DNA from: Actinernus sp. WN-2022
Lineage: Eukaryota; Cnidaria; Anthozoa; Actiniaria; Actinernidae
NCBI GenBank assembly: GCA_030867875.1
Contig: JAOWCC010000272.1
Span: forward strand, 1-64,000
Direction: 5' to 3'
Length of the DNA stretch: 64,000 nucleotides
Shown here: positions 28,417-43,000 of the stretch, one piece after another
How the letters are laid out: every line of letters starts with the position of its first letter
How positions within the stretch are numbered: position 1 is the stretch's first letter
Notes under the pieces: generated by a model
What the model saw: only the letters and a program-made list of their open reading frames with translations
Databases searched by the model: none
Told to the model about the DNA's origin: nothing
Translations under genes and position numbers: made by a program

Positions 28417-31400
28417 CCATTTTCTGGTATTTGTACTCAATATACAGCAAACTTCCATCGATTAATCTTAATCTACAGGAAGAGAACGTTGTATTGCCGT
28501 ATAGTGCATCGAAATCCATTTAAAGCTCGAGAAATGGCGCCACATTGACATTTAGGTAACATAAGTAAGTTAATGTGTACCTGTTGTCTTTAAAAGCCAG
28601 AAAGTCACTTTTCAACTTTTTTTCCCCGATTTTTGTCAGACCTAGCGGAAAATGCTCATTGTCACTAAGCAAATCGTCACGCCAAACTTCAGGCAAATCG
28701 GTTGTTCACGAAATAGTTCGATATTCTACACCCCTCCACTCAAAACACCCCCCCCCCCCCTCCCCTCCCTCCCCCCATATAATACCTAGAGATCAGGAAC
28801 TCGTCTTTTTGCCGTTTTCGTGAAAGGGCAAATGACAGCTAAAGATTTTTCTGGCCTTTCTAGCCTATAATTTACTTGTGTTGTGTTAGATCTATCCCAT
28901 AATTTCTTTATTGGAGAGCTAGAGGTTTGGGTTTGGTTAGAAAAAGGCCATTTTCTGGTATTTGTACTCAATATACAGTAAACTTCCATCGATTAATCTT
29001 AATCTACAGGAAGAGAACGTTGTATTGCCGTATAGTGCATCGAAATCCATTTAAAGCTCGAGAAATGGCGCCACATTGACATTTAGGTAACATAAGTAAG
29101 TTAATGTGTACCTGTTGTCTTTAAAAGCCAGAAAGTCACTTTTCAACTTTTTTTCCCCGATTTTTGTCAGACCTAGCGGAAAATGCTCATTGTCACTAAG
29201 CAAATCGTCACGCCAAACTTCAGGCAAATCTGTTGTTCACGAAAAAGTTCGAAATTCTACACCCCTCCACTCAAAACACCCTCCCCCCCCCCCCCCCCCC
29301 CCACCTCCCCCCCTACCCCCATAAAATACCTAGAGATCAGGAACTCGTCTTTTTGCCGTTTTCTTGAAAGGGCAAATGACAGCTAAAGATTTTTCTGGCC
29401 TTTCTAGCCTATAATTTACTTGTGTTGTGTTAGATCTATCCCATAATTTCTTTATTGGAGAGCTAGAGGTTTGGGTTTGCTTAGAAAAAGGCCATTTTCT
29501 GGTATTTGTACTCAATATACAGCAAACTTCCATCGATTAATCTTAATCTATAGGAACAGAAAGTTTGTATAGCCGTATAGTGCATCGAAATCCATTAAAA
29601 GCTCGAGAAATGGTGCCACATTGACATTTAGGTAACATAAGTAAGTTAATGTGTACCTGTTGTCTTTAAAAGCCAGAAAGTCACTCTTCAACTTTTTCCC
29701 CCCGATTTTTGATAGACCTAGCGGAAAATGCTCATTGTCACTAAGCAAATCGTCACGCCAAACTTCAGGCAAATCGGTTGTTCACGAAATAGTTCGAAAT
29801 TCTACACCCCTCCACTCAAAACACCCCCCCCCCCCCTCCCCTCCCTCCCCCCATATAATACCTAGAGATCAGGAACTCGTCTTTTTGCCGTTTTCGTGAA
29901 AGGGCAAATGACAGCTAAAGATTTTTCTGGCCTTTCTAGCCTATAATTTACTTGTGTTGTGTTAGATCTATCCCATAATTTCTTTATTGGAGAGCTAGAG
30001 GTTTTGGTTTGGTTAGAAAAAGGCCATTTTCTGGTATTTGTACTCAATATACAGTAAACTTCCATCGATTAATCTTAATCTACAGGAAGAGAACGTTGTA
30101 TTGCCGTATAGTGCATCGAAATCCATTTAAAGCTCGAGAAATGGCGCCACATTGACATTTAGGTAACATAAGTAAGTTAATGTGTACCTGTTGTCTTTAA
30201 AAGCCAGAAAGTCACTTTTCAACTTTTTTTCCCCGATTTTTGTCAGACCTAGCGGAAAATGCTCATTGTCACTAAGCAAATCGTCACGCCAAACTTCAGG
30301 CAAATCTGTTGTTCACGAAAAAGTTCGAAATTCTACACCCCTCCACTCAAAACACCCTCCCCCCCCCCCCCCCCCCCCCCCCTCCCCCCCTACCCCCATA
30401 AAATACTTAGAGATCAGGAACTCGTCTTTTTGCCGTTTTCTTGAAAGGGCAAATGACAGCTAAAGATTTTTCTGGCCTTTCTAGCTTATAATTTACTTGT
30501 GTTGTGTTAGATCTATCCCATAATTTCTTTATTGGAGAGCTAGAGGTTTGGGTTTGCTTAGAAAAAGGCCATTTTCTGGTATTTGTACTCAATATACAGC
30601 AAACTTCCATCGATTAATCTTAATCTATAGGAACAGAAAGTTTGTATAGCCGTATAGTGCATCGAAATCCATTAAAAGCTCGAGAAATGGTGCCACATTG
30701 ACATTTAGGTAACATAAGTAAGTTAATGTGTACCTGTTGTCTTTAAAAGCCAGAAAGTCACTCTTCAACTTTTTTCCCCCGATTTTTGATAGACCTAGCG
30801 GAAAATGCTCATTGTCACTAAGCAAATCGTCACGCCAAACTTCAGGCAAATCGGTTGTTCACGAAAAAGTTCGAAATTCTACACCCCTCCACTCAAAACA
30901 CCCTTCCCCCCCCCCCTCCCCCCATAAAATACCTAGAGATCAGGAACTCGTCTTTTTGCCGTTTTCTTGAAAGGGCAAATGACAGCTAAAGATTTTTCTG
31001 GCCTTTCTAGCCTATAATTTACTTGTGTTGTGTTAGATCTATCCCATAATTTCTTTATTGGAGAGCTAGAGGTTTGGGTTTGGTTAGAAAAAGGCCATTT
31101 TCTGGTATTTGTACTCAATATACAGGAAACTTCCATCGATTAATCTTAATCTACAGGAAGAGAACGTTGTATTGCCGTATAGTGCATCGAAATCCATTAA
31201 AAGCTCGAGAAATGGCGCCACATTGACATTTAGGTAACATAAGTAAGTTAATGTGTATCTGTTGACTTTAAAAGCCAGAAAGTCACTTTTCAACCTTTTT
31301 TTCCCGATTTTTGTCAGACATAGCGCAAAATGCTCATTGTCTCTAAGCAAATCGTCACGCCAAACCTCAGGCAAATCGGTTGTTCGCGATTTTTTTCGAA

Positions 31401-34400
31401 ATGCTCCACCCCACCACTCACAAACCCCTTCCCCCCCCCCCCTCCCCCCATAAAATACCTAGACATCAGAAACTCGTCTTTTTGCGTTTTTTTTGAAAGG
31501 GCAAATGACACCTAAAGATGTTTCTGGCCTTTCTAGCCTATAATTGACTTGTGTTGTGTTAGATCTATCCCATAATTTCTTTATTGGAGTGCTAGAGGTT
31601 TGGATTAGGTTAGAAAAAGGCCATTTTCTGGTATTTGTACTCAATATACAGCAAAATTTCATCGATTAATCTTAATCTACAGGAAGAGAACGTTGTATTG
31701 CCCTATAGTGCATCGAAATCCATTAAAAGCTCGAGAAATGGCGCCACATTAACATTTAGGTAACATAAGTAAATTAATGTCTACCTGTTGACTTTAAAAG
31801 CCAGAAAGTCACTTTTCAACTTTTTTCCCCCGATTTTTGTCAGACATAGCGCAAAATGCTCATTGTCACTAAGCAAATCGTCACGCCAAACCTCAGGCAA
31901 ATCGGTTGTTCGCGATTTTTTTCGAAATGCTCCACCCCACAACTCACAAACCCCCCCCCCCCCCCCCCCCCCCCCCTCCCCCCATAAAATAACTAGAGAT
32001 CAGAAACTCGTATTTTTGCCCTTTTCTTGAAAGGGCAAATGACAGCTAAAGATTTTCCTGGCCTTTCTAGACTATAATTGAATTGTGTTGTGTTAGATCT
32101 ATCCCATAATTTCTTTATTGGAGTGCTAGAGGTTTGGATTAGGTTAGGAAAAGGCCATTTTCTGGTATTTGTACTCAATATACAGCAACATTTCATCGAT
32201 TAATCTTAATCTACAGGAAGAGAAAGTTGTATTGCCGTATAGTGCATCGAAATCCATCAAAAGCTCGAGAAATGGCGCCACATTAACATTTAGGTAACAT
32301 AAGTAAATTAATGTGTACCTGTTGACTTTAAAAGCCAGAAAGTCACTTTTCAACTTTTTCCCCCCGATTTTTGATAGACCTAGCGGAAAATGCTCATTGT
32401 CACTAAGCAAATCGTCACGCCAAACTTCAGGCAAATCGGTTGTTCACGAAAAAGTTCGAAATTCTACACCCCTCCACTCAAAACACCCTCCCCCCATAAA
32501 ATACCTAGAGATCAGGAACTCGTCTTTTTGCCGTTTTCTTGAAAGGGCAAATGACAGCTAAAGATGTTTCTGGCCTTTCTAGCCTATAATTTACTTGTGT
32601 TGTGTTAGATCTATCCCATAATTTCTTTATTGGAGAGCTAGAGGTTTGGGTTTGGTTAGAAAAAGGCCATTTTCTGGTATGTGTACTCAATATACAGCAA
32701 ACTTCCATCGATTAATCTTAATCTACAGGAAGAGAACGTTGTATTGCCGTATAGTGCATCGAAATCCATTAAAAGCTCGAGAAATGGCGCCACATTGACA
32801 TTTAGGTAAGATAAGTAAGTTAATGTGTACCTGTTGTCTTTAAAAGCCAGAAAGTCACTTTTCAACTTTTTTTCCCCGATTTTTGTCAGACCTAGCGGAA
32901 AATGCTCATTGTCACTAAGCAAATCGTCACGCCAAACTTCAGGCAAATCGGTTGTTCACGAAAAAGTTCGAAATTCTACACCCCTCCACTCAAAACACCC
33001 TCCCCCCCCCCCCCTCCCCCCCTCCCCCCATAAAATACCTAGAGATCAGAAACTCGTCTTTTTGCCGTTTTCTTGAAAGGGCAAATGACAGCTAAATATT
33101 TTTCTGGCCTTTCTAGCCTATAATTTACTTGTGTTGTGTTAGATCTATCCCATAATTTCTTTATTGGAGAGCTAGAGGTTTGGGTTTGGTTAGAAAAAGG
33201 CCATTTTCTGGTATTTGTACTCAATATACAGGAAACTTCCATCGATCAATCTCAATCTACAGGAAGAGAACGTTGAATTGCCGTATAGTGCATCGAAATC
33301 CATTAAAAGCTCGAGAAATGGCGCCACATTGACATTTAGGTAACATAAGTAAGTTAATGTGTACCTGTTGTCTTTAAAAGCCAGAAAGTCACTCTTCAAC
33401 TTTTTTTCCCCGATTTTTGATAGACCTAGCGGAAAATGCTCATTGTCACTAAGCAAATCGTCACGCCAAACTTCAGGCAAATCGGTTGTTCACGAAAAAG
33501 TTCGAAATTCTACACCCCTCCACTCAAAACACCCTCCACCCCCGCCCCCCCCCTCCCTCCCCCCATATAATGCCTAGAGATCAGGAACTCGTCTTTTTGC
33601 CGTTTTCTTGAAAGGGCAAATGACAGCTAAAGATTTTTCTGGCCTTTCTAGCCTATAATTTACTTGTGTTGTGTTAGATCTATCCCATAATTTCTTTATT
33701 GGAGAGCTAGAGGTTTGGGTTTGGTTAGAAAAAGGCCATTTTCTGGTATTTGTACTCAATATACAGGAAACTTCCATCGATTAATCTTAATCTACAGGAA
33801 GAGAACGTTGTATTGCCGTATAGTGCATCGAAATCCATTTAAAGCTCGAGAAATGGCGCCACATTGACATTTAGGTAACATAAGTAAGTTAATGTGTACC
33901 TGTTGTCTTTAAAAGCCAGAAAGTCACTTTTCAACTTTTTTTCCCCGATTTTTGTCAGACCTAGCGGAAAATGCTCATTGTCACTAAGCAAATCGTCACG
34001 CCAAACTTCAGGCAAATCGGTTGTTCACGAAATAGTTCGATATTCTACACCCCTCCACTCAAAACACCCCCCCCCCCCTCCCCTCCCTCCCCCCATATAA
34101 TACCTAGAGATCAGGAACTCGTCTTTTTGCCGTTTTCGTGAAAGGGCAAATGACAGCTAAATATTTTTCTGGCCTTTCTAGCCTATAATTTACTTGTGTT
34201 GTGTTAGATCTATCCCATAATTTCTTTATTGGAGAGCTAGAGGTTTGGGTTTGGTTAGAAAAAGGCCATTTTCTGGTATTTGTACTCAATATACAGCAAC
34301 ATTTCATCGATTAATCTTAATCTACAGGAAGAGAAAGTTGTATTGCCGTATAGTGCATCGAAATCCATCAAAAGCTCGAGAAATGGCGCCACATTAACAT

Positions 34401-37400
34401 TTAGGTAACATAAGTAAATTAATGTGTACCTGTTGACTTTAAAAGCCAGAAAGTCACTTTTCAACTTTTTTTCCCCGATTTTTGATAGACCTAGCGGAAA
34501 ATGCTCATTGTCACTAAGCAAATCGTCACGCCAAACTTCAGGCAAATCGGTTGTTCACGAAAAAGTTCGAAATTCTACACCCCTCCACTCAAAACACCCT
34601 CCCCCCATAAAATACCTAGAGATCAGGAACTCGTCTTTTTGCCGTTTTCTTGAAAGGGCAAATGACAGCTAAAGATGTTTCTGGCCTTTCTAGCCTATAA
34701 TTTACTTGTGTTGTGTTAGATCTATCCCATAATTTCTTTATTGGAGAGCTAGAGGTTTGGGTTTGGTTAGAAAAAGGCCATTTTCTGGTATGTGTACTCA
34801 ATATACAGCAACCTTCCATCGATTAATCTTAATCTACAGGAAGAGAACGTTGTATTGCCGTATAGTGCATCGAAATCCATTAAAAGCTCGAGAAATGGCG
34901 CCACATTGACATTTAGGTAAGATAAGTAAGTTAATGTGTACCTGTTGTCTTTAAAAGCCAGAAAGTCACTTTTCAACTTTTTTTCCCCGATTTTTGTCAG
35001 ACCTAGCGGAAAATGCTCATTGTCACTAAGCAAATCGTCACGCCAAACTTCAGGCAAATCGGTTGTTCACGAAAAAGTTCGAAATTCTACCCCTCCACTC
35101 AAAACACCCTCCCCCCCCCCCCTCCCCCCCTCCCCCCATAAAATACCTAGAGATCAGAAACTCGTCTTTTTGCCGTTTTCTTGAAAGGGCAAATGACAGC
35201 TAAATATTTTTCTGGCCTTTCTAGCCTATAATTTACTTGTGTTGTGTTAGATCTATCCCATAATTTCTTTATTGGAGAGCTAGAGGTTTGGGTTTGGTTA
35301 GAAAAAGGCCATTTTCTGGTATTTGTACTCAATATACAGGAAACTTCCATCGATCAATCTCAATCTACAGGAAGAGAACGTTGAATTGCCGTATAGTGCA
35401 TCGAAATCCATTAAAAGCTCGAGAAATGGCGCCACATTGACATTTAGGTAACATAAGTAAGTTAATGTGTACCTGTTGTCTTTAAAAGCAAGAAAGTCAC
35501 TCTTCAACTTTTTTTCCCGATTTTTGATAGACCTAGCGGAAAATGCTCATTGTCACTAAGCAAATCGTCACGCCAAACTTCAGGCAAATCGGTTGTTCAC
35601 GAAAAAGTTCGAAATTCTACACCCCTCCACTCAAAACACCCTCCACCCCCCGCCCCCCCCCCCCCCCCCCTCCCTCCCCCCATATAATGCCTAGAGATCA
35701 GGAACTCGTCTTTTTTGCCGTTTTCTTGAAAGGGCAAATGACAGCTAAAAGATTTTTCTGGCCTTTCTAGCCTATAATTTACTTGTGTTGTGTTAGATCT
35801 ATCCCATAATTTCTTTATTGGAGAGCTAGAGGTTTGGGTTTGGTTAGAAAAAGGCCATTTTCTGGTATTTGTACTCAATATACAGGAAACTTCCATCGAT
35901 TAATCTTAATCTACAGGAAGAGAACGTTGTATTGCCGTATAGTGCATCGAAATCCATTTAAAGCTCGAGAAATGGCGCCACATTGACATTTAGGTAACAT
36001 AAGTAAGTTAATGTGTACCTGTTGTCTTTAAAAGCCAGAAAGTCACTTTTCAACTTTTTTTCCCCGATTTTTGTCAGACCTAGCGGAAAATGCTCATTGT
36101 CACTAAGCAAATCGTCACGCCAAACTTCAGGCAAATCGGTTGTTCACGAAATAGTTCGATATTCTACACCCCTCCACTCAAAACACACCCCCCCCCCCCT
36201 CCCCTCCCTCCCCCCCATATAATACCTAGAGATCAGGAACTCGTCTTTTTGCCGTTTTCGTGAAAGGGCAAATGACAGCTAAAGATTTTTCTGGCCTTTC
36301 TAGCCTATAATTTACTTGTGTTGTGTTAGATCTATCCCATAATTTCTTTATTGGAGAGCTAGAGGTTTGGGTTTGGTTAGAAAAAGGCCATTTTCTGGTA
36401 TTTGTACTCAATATACAGTAAACTTCCATCGATTAATCTTAATCTACAGGAAGAGAACGTTGTATTGCCGTATAGTGCATCGAAATCCATTTAAAGCTCG
36501 AGAAATGGCGCCACATTGACATTTAGGTAACATAAGTAAGTTAATGTGTACCTGTTGTCTTTAAAAGCCAGAAAGTCACTTTTCAACTTTTTTTCCCCGA
36601 TTTTTGTCAGACCTAGCGGAAAATGCTCATTGTCACTAAGCAAATCGTCACGCCAAACTTCAGGCAAATCTGTTGTTCACGAAAAAGTTCGAAATTCTAC
36701 ACCCCTCCACTCAAAACACCCTCCCCCCCCCCCCCCCCCCCCTCCCCCCCTCCCCCCATAAAATACCTAGAGATCAGGAACTCGTCTTTTTGCCGTTTTC
36801 TTGAAAGGGCAAATGACAGCTAAAGATTTTTCTGGCCTTTCTAGCCTATAATTTACTTGTGTTGTGTTAGATCTATCCCATAATTTCTTTATTGGAGAGC
36901 TAGAGGTTTGGGTTTGGTTAGAAAAAGGCCATTTTCTGGTATCTGTACTGAATATACAGGAAACTTCCATCGATTAATCTTAATCTACAGGAAGAGAACG
37001 TTGTATTGCCGTATAGTGCATCGAAATCCATTAAAAGCTCGAGAAATGGCGCCACATTGACATTTAGGTAACATAAGTAAGTTAATGTGTACCTGTTGTC
37101 TTTAAAAGCCAGAAAGTCACTCTTCAACTTTTTCCCCCCGATTTTTGATAGACCTAGCGGAAAATGCTCATTGTCACTAAGCAAATCGTCACGCCAAACT
37201 TCAGGCAAATCGGTTGTTCACGAAAAAGTTCGAAATTCTACACCCCTCCACTCAAAACACCCTTCCCCCCCCCCTCCCCCCATAAAATACCTAGAGATCA
37301 GGAACTCGTCTTTTTGCCGTTTTCTTGAAAGGGCAAATGACAGCTAAAGATTTTTCTGGCCTTTCTAGCCTATAATTTACTTGTGTTGTGTTAGATCTAT

Positions 37401-38476
37401 CCCATAATTTCTTTATTGGAGAGCTAGAGGTTTGGGTTTGGTTAGAAAAAGGCCATTTTCTGGTATCTGTACTGAATATACAGGAAACTTCCATCGATTA
37501 ATCTTAATCTACAGGAAGAGAACGTTGTATTGCCGTATAGTGCATCGAAATCCATTAAAAGCTCGAGAAATGGCGCCACATTGACATTTAGGTAACATAA
37601 GTAAGTTAATGTGTACCTTTTGTCTTTAAAAGCCAGAAAGTCACTTTTCAACTTTTTCCCCCCGATTTTTGTCAGACCTAGCGGAAAATGCTCATTGTCA
37701 CTAAGCAAATCGTCACGCCAAACTTCAGGCAAATCGGTTGTTCACGAAAAAGTTCGAAATTCTACACCCCTCCACTCAAAACACCCTCCCCCCATAAAAT
37801 ACCTAGAGATCAGGAACTTTTTTTTTTGCCGTTTTCTTGAAAGGGCAAATGACAGCTAAAGATTTTTCTGGCCTTTCTAGCCTATAATTTACTTGTGTTG
37901 TGTTAGATCTATCCCATAATTTCTTTATTGGAGAGCTAGAGGTTTGGGTTTGGTTAGAAAAAGGCCATTTTCTGGTATTTGTACTCAATATACAGGAAAC
38001 TTCCATCGATTAATCTTAATCTACAGGAAGAGAACGTTGTATTGCCGTATAGTGCATCGAAATCCATTAAAAGCTCGAGAAATGGCGCCACATTGACATT
38101 TAGGTAACATAAGTAAGTTAATGTGTACCTGTTGTCTTTAAAAGCCAGAAAGTCACTTTTCAACGTTTTTTCCCCGATTTTTGATAGACCTAGCGGAAAA
38201 TGCTCATTGTCACTAAGCAAATCGTCACGCCAAACTTCAGGCAAATCGGTTGTTCACGAAAAAGTTCGAAATTCTACACCCCTCCACTCAAAACACCCTC
38301 CCCCCATAAAATACCTAGAGATCAGGAACTCGTCTTTTTGCCGTTTTCTTGAAAGGGCAAATGACAGCTTAAGATTTTTCTGGCCTTTCTAGGCTATAAT
38401 TTACTTGTGTTGTGTTAGATCTATCCCATAATTTCTTTATTGGAGAGCTAGAGGTTTGGGTTTGCTTAGAAAAAGG

Positions 38477-40073
38477 CCATTTTCTGGTATTTGTACTCAA
38501 TATACAGCAAACTTCCATCGATTAATCTTAATCTATAGGAACAGAAAGTTTGTATAGCCGTATAGTGCATCGAAATCCATTAAAAGCTCGAGAAATGGTG
38601 CCACATTGACATTTAGGTAACATAAGTAAGTTAATGTGTACCTGTTGTCTTTAAAAGCCAGAAAGTCACTCTTCAACTTTTTCCCCCCGATTTTTGATAG
38701 ACCTAGCGGAAAATGCTCATTGTCACTAAGCAAATCGTCACGCCAAACTTCAGGCAAATCGGTTGTTCACGAAATAGTTCGAAATTCTACACCCCTCCAC
38801 TCAAAACACCCCCCCCCCTCCCCTCCCTCCCCCCATATAATACCTAGAGATCAGGAACTCGTCTTTTTGCCGTTTTCGTGAAAGGGCAAATGACAGCTAA
38901 AGATTTTTCTGGCCTTTCTAGCCTATAATTTACTTGTGTTGTGTTAGATCTATCCCATAATTTCTTTATTGGAGAGCTAGAGGTTTTGGTTTGGTTAGAA
39001 AAAGGCCATTTTCTGGTATTTGTACTCAATATACAGTAAACTTCCATCGATTAATCTTAATCTACAGGAAGAGAACGTTGTATTGCCGTATAGTGCATCG
39101 AAATCCATTTAAAGCTCGAGAAATGGCGCCACATTGACATTTAGGTAACATAAGTAAGTTAATGTGTACCTGTTGTCTTTAAAAGCCAGAAAGTCACTTT
39201 TCAACTTTTTTTCCCCGATTTTTGTCAGACCTAGCGGAAAATGCTCATTGTCACTAAGCAAATCGTCACGCCAAACTTCAGGCAAATCTGTTGTTCACGA
39301 AAAAGTTCGAAATTCTACACCCCTCCACTCAAAACACCCTCCCCCCCCCCCCCCTCCCCCCCTACCCCCATAAAATACCTAGAGATCAGGAACTCGTCTT
39401 TTTGCCGTTTTCTTGAAAGGGCAAATGACAGCTAAAGATTTTTCTGGCCTTTCTAGCTTATAATTTACTTTTGTTGTGTTAGATCTATCCCATAATTTCT
39501 TTATTGGAGAGCTAGAGGTTTGGGTTTGCTTAGAAAAAGGCCATTTTCTGGTATTTGTACTCAATATACAGCAAACTTCCATCGATTAATCTTAATCTAT
39601 AGGAACAGAAAGTTTGTATAGCCGTATAGTGCATCGAAATCCATTAAAAGCTCGAGAAATGGTGCCACATTGACATTTAGGTAACATAAGTAAGTTAATG
39701 TGTACCTGTTGTCTTTAAAAGCCAGAAAGTCACTCTTCAACTTTTTTCCCCCGATTTTTGATAGACCTAGCGGAAAATGCTCATTGTCACTAAGCAAATC
39801 GTCACGCCAAACTTCAGGCAAATCGGTTGTTCACGAAAAAGTTCGAAATTCTACACCCCTCCACTCAAAACACCCTTCCCCCCCCCCCCCCCCCCTCCCC
39901 CCATAAAATACCTAGAGATCAGGAACTCGTCTTTTTGCCGTTTTCTTGAAAGGGCAAATGACAGCTAAAGATTTTTCTGGCCTTTCTAGCCTATAATTTA
40001 CTTGTGTTGTGTTAGATCTATCCCATAATTTCTTTATTGGAGAGCTAGAGGTTTGGGTTTGGTTAGAAAAAGG
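38477..40073. repeat. Distant copy of a three-monomer block also found near 29.5-31.1 kb
   Basis: Variants such as GGAACAGAAAGTTTGTATAG, GAAATGGTGCCACATTG, GGGTTTGCTTAG and TTTCTAGCTTATAATTTAC are shared with the block near 29492-31094 at an offset of about 8.97-8.98 kb. Some duplications therefore span many monomers. Confidence 0.8.
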
Positions 40074-43000
40074 CCATTTTCTGGTATCTGTACTGAATAT
40101 ACAGGAAACTTCCATCGATTAATCTTAATCTACAGGAAGAGAACGTTGTATTGCCGTATAGTGCATCGAAATCCATTAAAAGCTCGAGAAATGGCGCCAC
40201 ATTGACATTTAGGTAACATAAGTAAGTTAATGTGTACCTGTTGTCTTTAAAAGCCAGAAAGTCACTCTTCAACTTTTTCCCCCCGATTTTTGATAGACCT
40301 AGCGGAAAATGCTCATTGTCACTAAGCAAATCGTCACGCCAAACTTCAGGCAAATCGGTTGTTCACGAAAAAGTTCGAAATTCTACACCCCTCCACTCAA
40401 AACACCCTTCCCCCCCCCCCCCCCCTCCCCCCATAAAATACCTAGAGATCAGGAACTCGTCTTTTTGCCGTTTTCTTGAAAGGGCAAATGACAGCTAAAG
40501 ATTTTTCTGGCCTTTCTAGCCTATAATTTACTTGTGTTGTGTTAGATCTATCCCATAATTTCTTTATTGGAGAGCTAGAGGTTTGGGTTTGGTTAGAAAA
40601 AGGCCATTTTCTGGTATCTGTACTGAATATACAGGAAACTTCCATCGATTAATCTTAATCTACAGGAAGAGAACGTTGTATTGCCGTATAGTGCATCGAA
40701 ATCCATTAAAAGCTCGAGAAATGGCGCCACATTGACATTTAGGTAACATAAGTAAGTTAATGTGTACCTGTTGTCTTTAAAAGCCAGAAAGTCACTCTTC
40801 ACTTTTTCCCCCCGATTTTTGATAGACCTAGCGGAAAATGCTCATTGTCACTAGCAAATCGTCACGCCAAACTTCAGGCAAATCGGTTGTTCACGAAAAA
40901 GTTCGAAATTCTACACCCCTCCACTCAAAACACCCTTCCCCCCCCCCCCCCCCTCCCCCCCATAAAATACCTAGAGATCAGGAACGTTTTTTTTTTGCCG
41001 TTTTCTTGAAAGGGCAAATGACAGCTAAAGATTTTTCGGGCCTTTCTAGCCTATAATTTACTTGTGTTGTGTTAGATCTATCCCATAATTTCTTTATTGG
41101 AGAGCTAGAGGTTTGGGTTTGGTTAGAAAAAGGCCATTTTCTGGTATTTGTACTCAATATACAGGAAACTTCCATCGATTAATCTTAATCTACAGGAAGA
41201 GAACGTTGTATTGCCGTATAGTGCATCGAAATCCATTAAAAGCTCGAGAAATGGCGCCACATTGACATTTAGGTAACATAAGTAAGTTAATGTGTACCTG
41301 TTGTCTTTAAAAGCCAGAAAGTCACTTTTCACGTTTTTTTCCCCGATTTTTGATAGGACCTAGCGGAAAATGCTCATTGTCACTAAGCAAATCGTCACGC
41401 CAAACTTCAGGCAAATCGGTTGTTCACGAAAAAGTTCGAAATTCTACACCCCTCCACTCAAAACACCCTCCCCCCATAAAATACCTAGAGATCAGGAACT
41501 CGTCTTTTGCCGTTTTTTTGAAAGGGCAAATGACACCTAAAGATGTTTCTGGCCTTTCTAGCCTATAATTGAAATGTGTTGTGTTAGATCTATCCCATAA
41601 TTTCTATATTGGAGAGCTAGAGGTTTGGATTAGGTTAGAAAAAGGCCATTTTCTGGTATTTGTACTCAATATACAGCAACATTTCATCGATTAATCTTAA
41701 TCTACAGGAAGAGAACGTTGTATTGCCGTATAGTGCATCGTAATCCATTAAAAGCTCGAGAAATGGCGCCACATTAACATTTAGGTAACATAAGTAAATT
41801 AATGTGTACCTGTTGACTTTAAAAGCCAGAAAGTCACTTTTCAACCTTTTTTTCCCGATTTTTGTCAGACATAGCGCAAAATGCTCATTGTCTCTAAGCA
41901 AATCGTCACGCCAAACCTCAGGCAAATCGGTTGTTCGCGATTTTTTTCGAAATGCTCCACCCCACCACTCACAAACCCCTCCCCCCCCCCTCCCCCCATA
42001 AAATACCTAGACATCAGAAACTCGTCTTTTTGCCGTTTTCTTGAAAGGGCAAATGACAGCTTAAGATTTTTCTGGCCTTTCTAGCCTATAATTTACTTGT
42101 GTTGTGTTAGATCTATCCCATAATTTCTTTATTGGAGAGCTAGAGGTTTGGGTTTGGTTAGAAAAAGGCCATTTTCTGGTATTTGTACTCAATATACAGC
42201 AAACTTCCATCGATTAATCTTAATCTACAGGAAGAGAACGTTGTATTGCCGTATAGTGCATTGAAATCCATTAAAAGCTCGAGAAATGGCGCCACATTAA
42301 CATTTAGGTAACATAAGTAAATTAATGTGTACCTGTTGACTTTAAAAGCCAGAAAGTCACTTTTCAACCTTTTTTTCCCGATTTTTGTCAGACATAGCGC
42401 AAAATGCTCATTGTCTCTAAGCAAATCGTCACGCCCAACCTCAGGCAAATCGGTTGTTCGCGATTTTTTTCGAAATGCTCCACCCCACCACTCACAAACC
42501 CCCCCCCCCCCCCCCCCTCCCCCCCCCCTCCCCCCATAAAATACCTAGAGATCAGGAACTCGTCTTTTTTGCCGTTTTTTTGAAAGGGCAAATGACACCT
42601 AAAGATGTTTCTGGCCTTTCTAGCCTATAATTGAAATGTGTTGTGTTAGATCTATCCCATAATTTCTATATTGGAGAGCTAGAGGTTTGGATTAGGTTAG
42701 AAAAAGGCCATTTTCTGGTATTTGTACTCAATATACAGCAACATTTCATCGATTAATCTTAATCTACAGGAAGAGAACGTTGTATTGCCGTATAGTGCAT
42801 CGAAATCCATTAAAAGCTCGAGAAATGGCGCCACATTGACATTTAGGTAACATAAGTAAGTTAATGTGTACCTGTTGTCTTTAAAAGCCAGAAAGTCACT
42901 TTTCAACTTTTCTTCCCCCGATTTTTGATAGACTTAGCGGAAAATGCTCATTGTCACTAAGCAAATCGTCACGCCAAACTTCAGGCAAATCGGTTGTTTC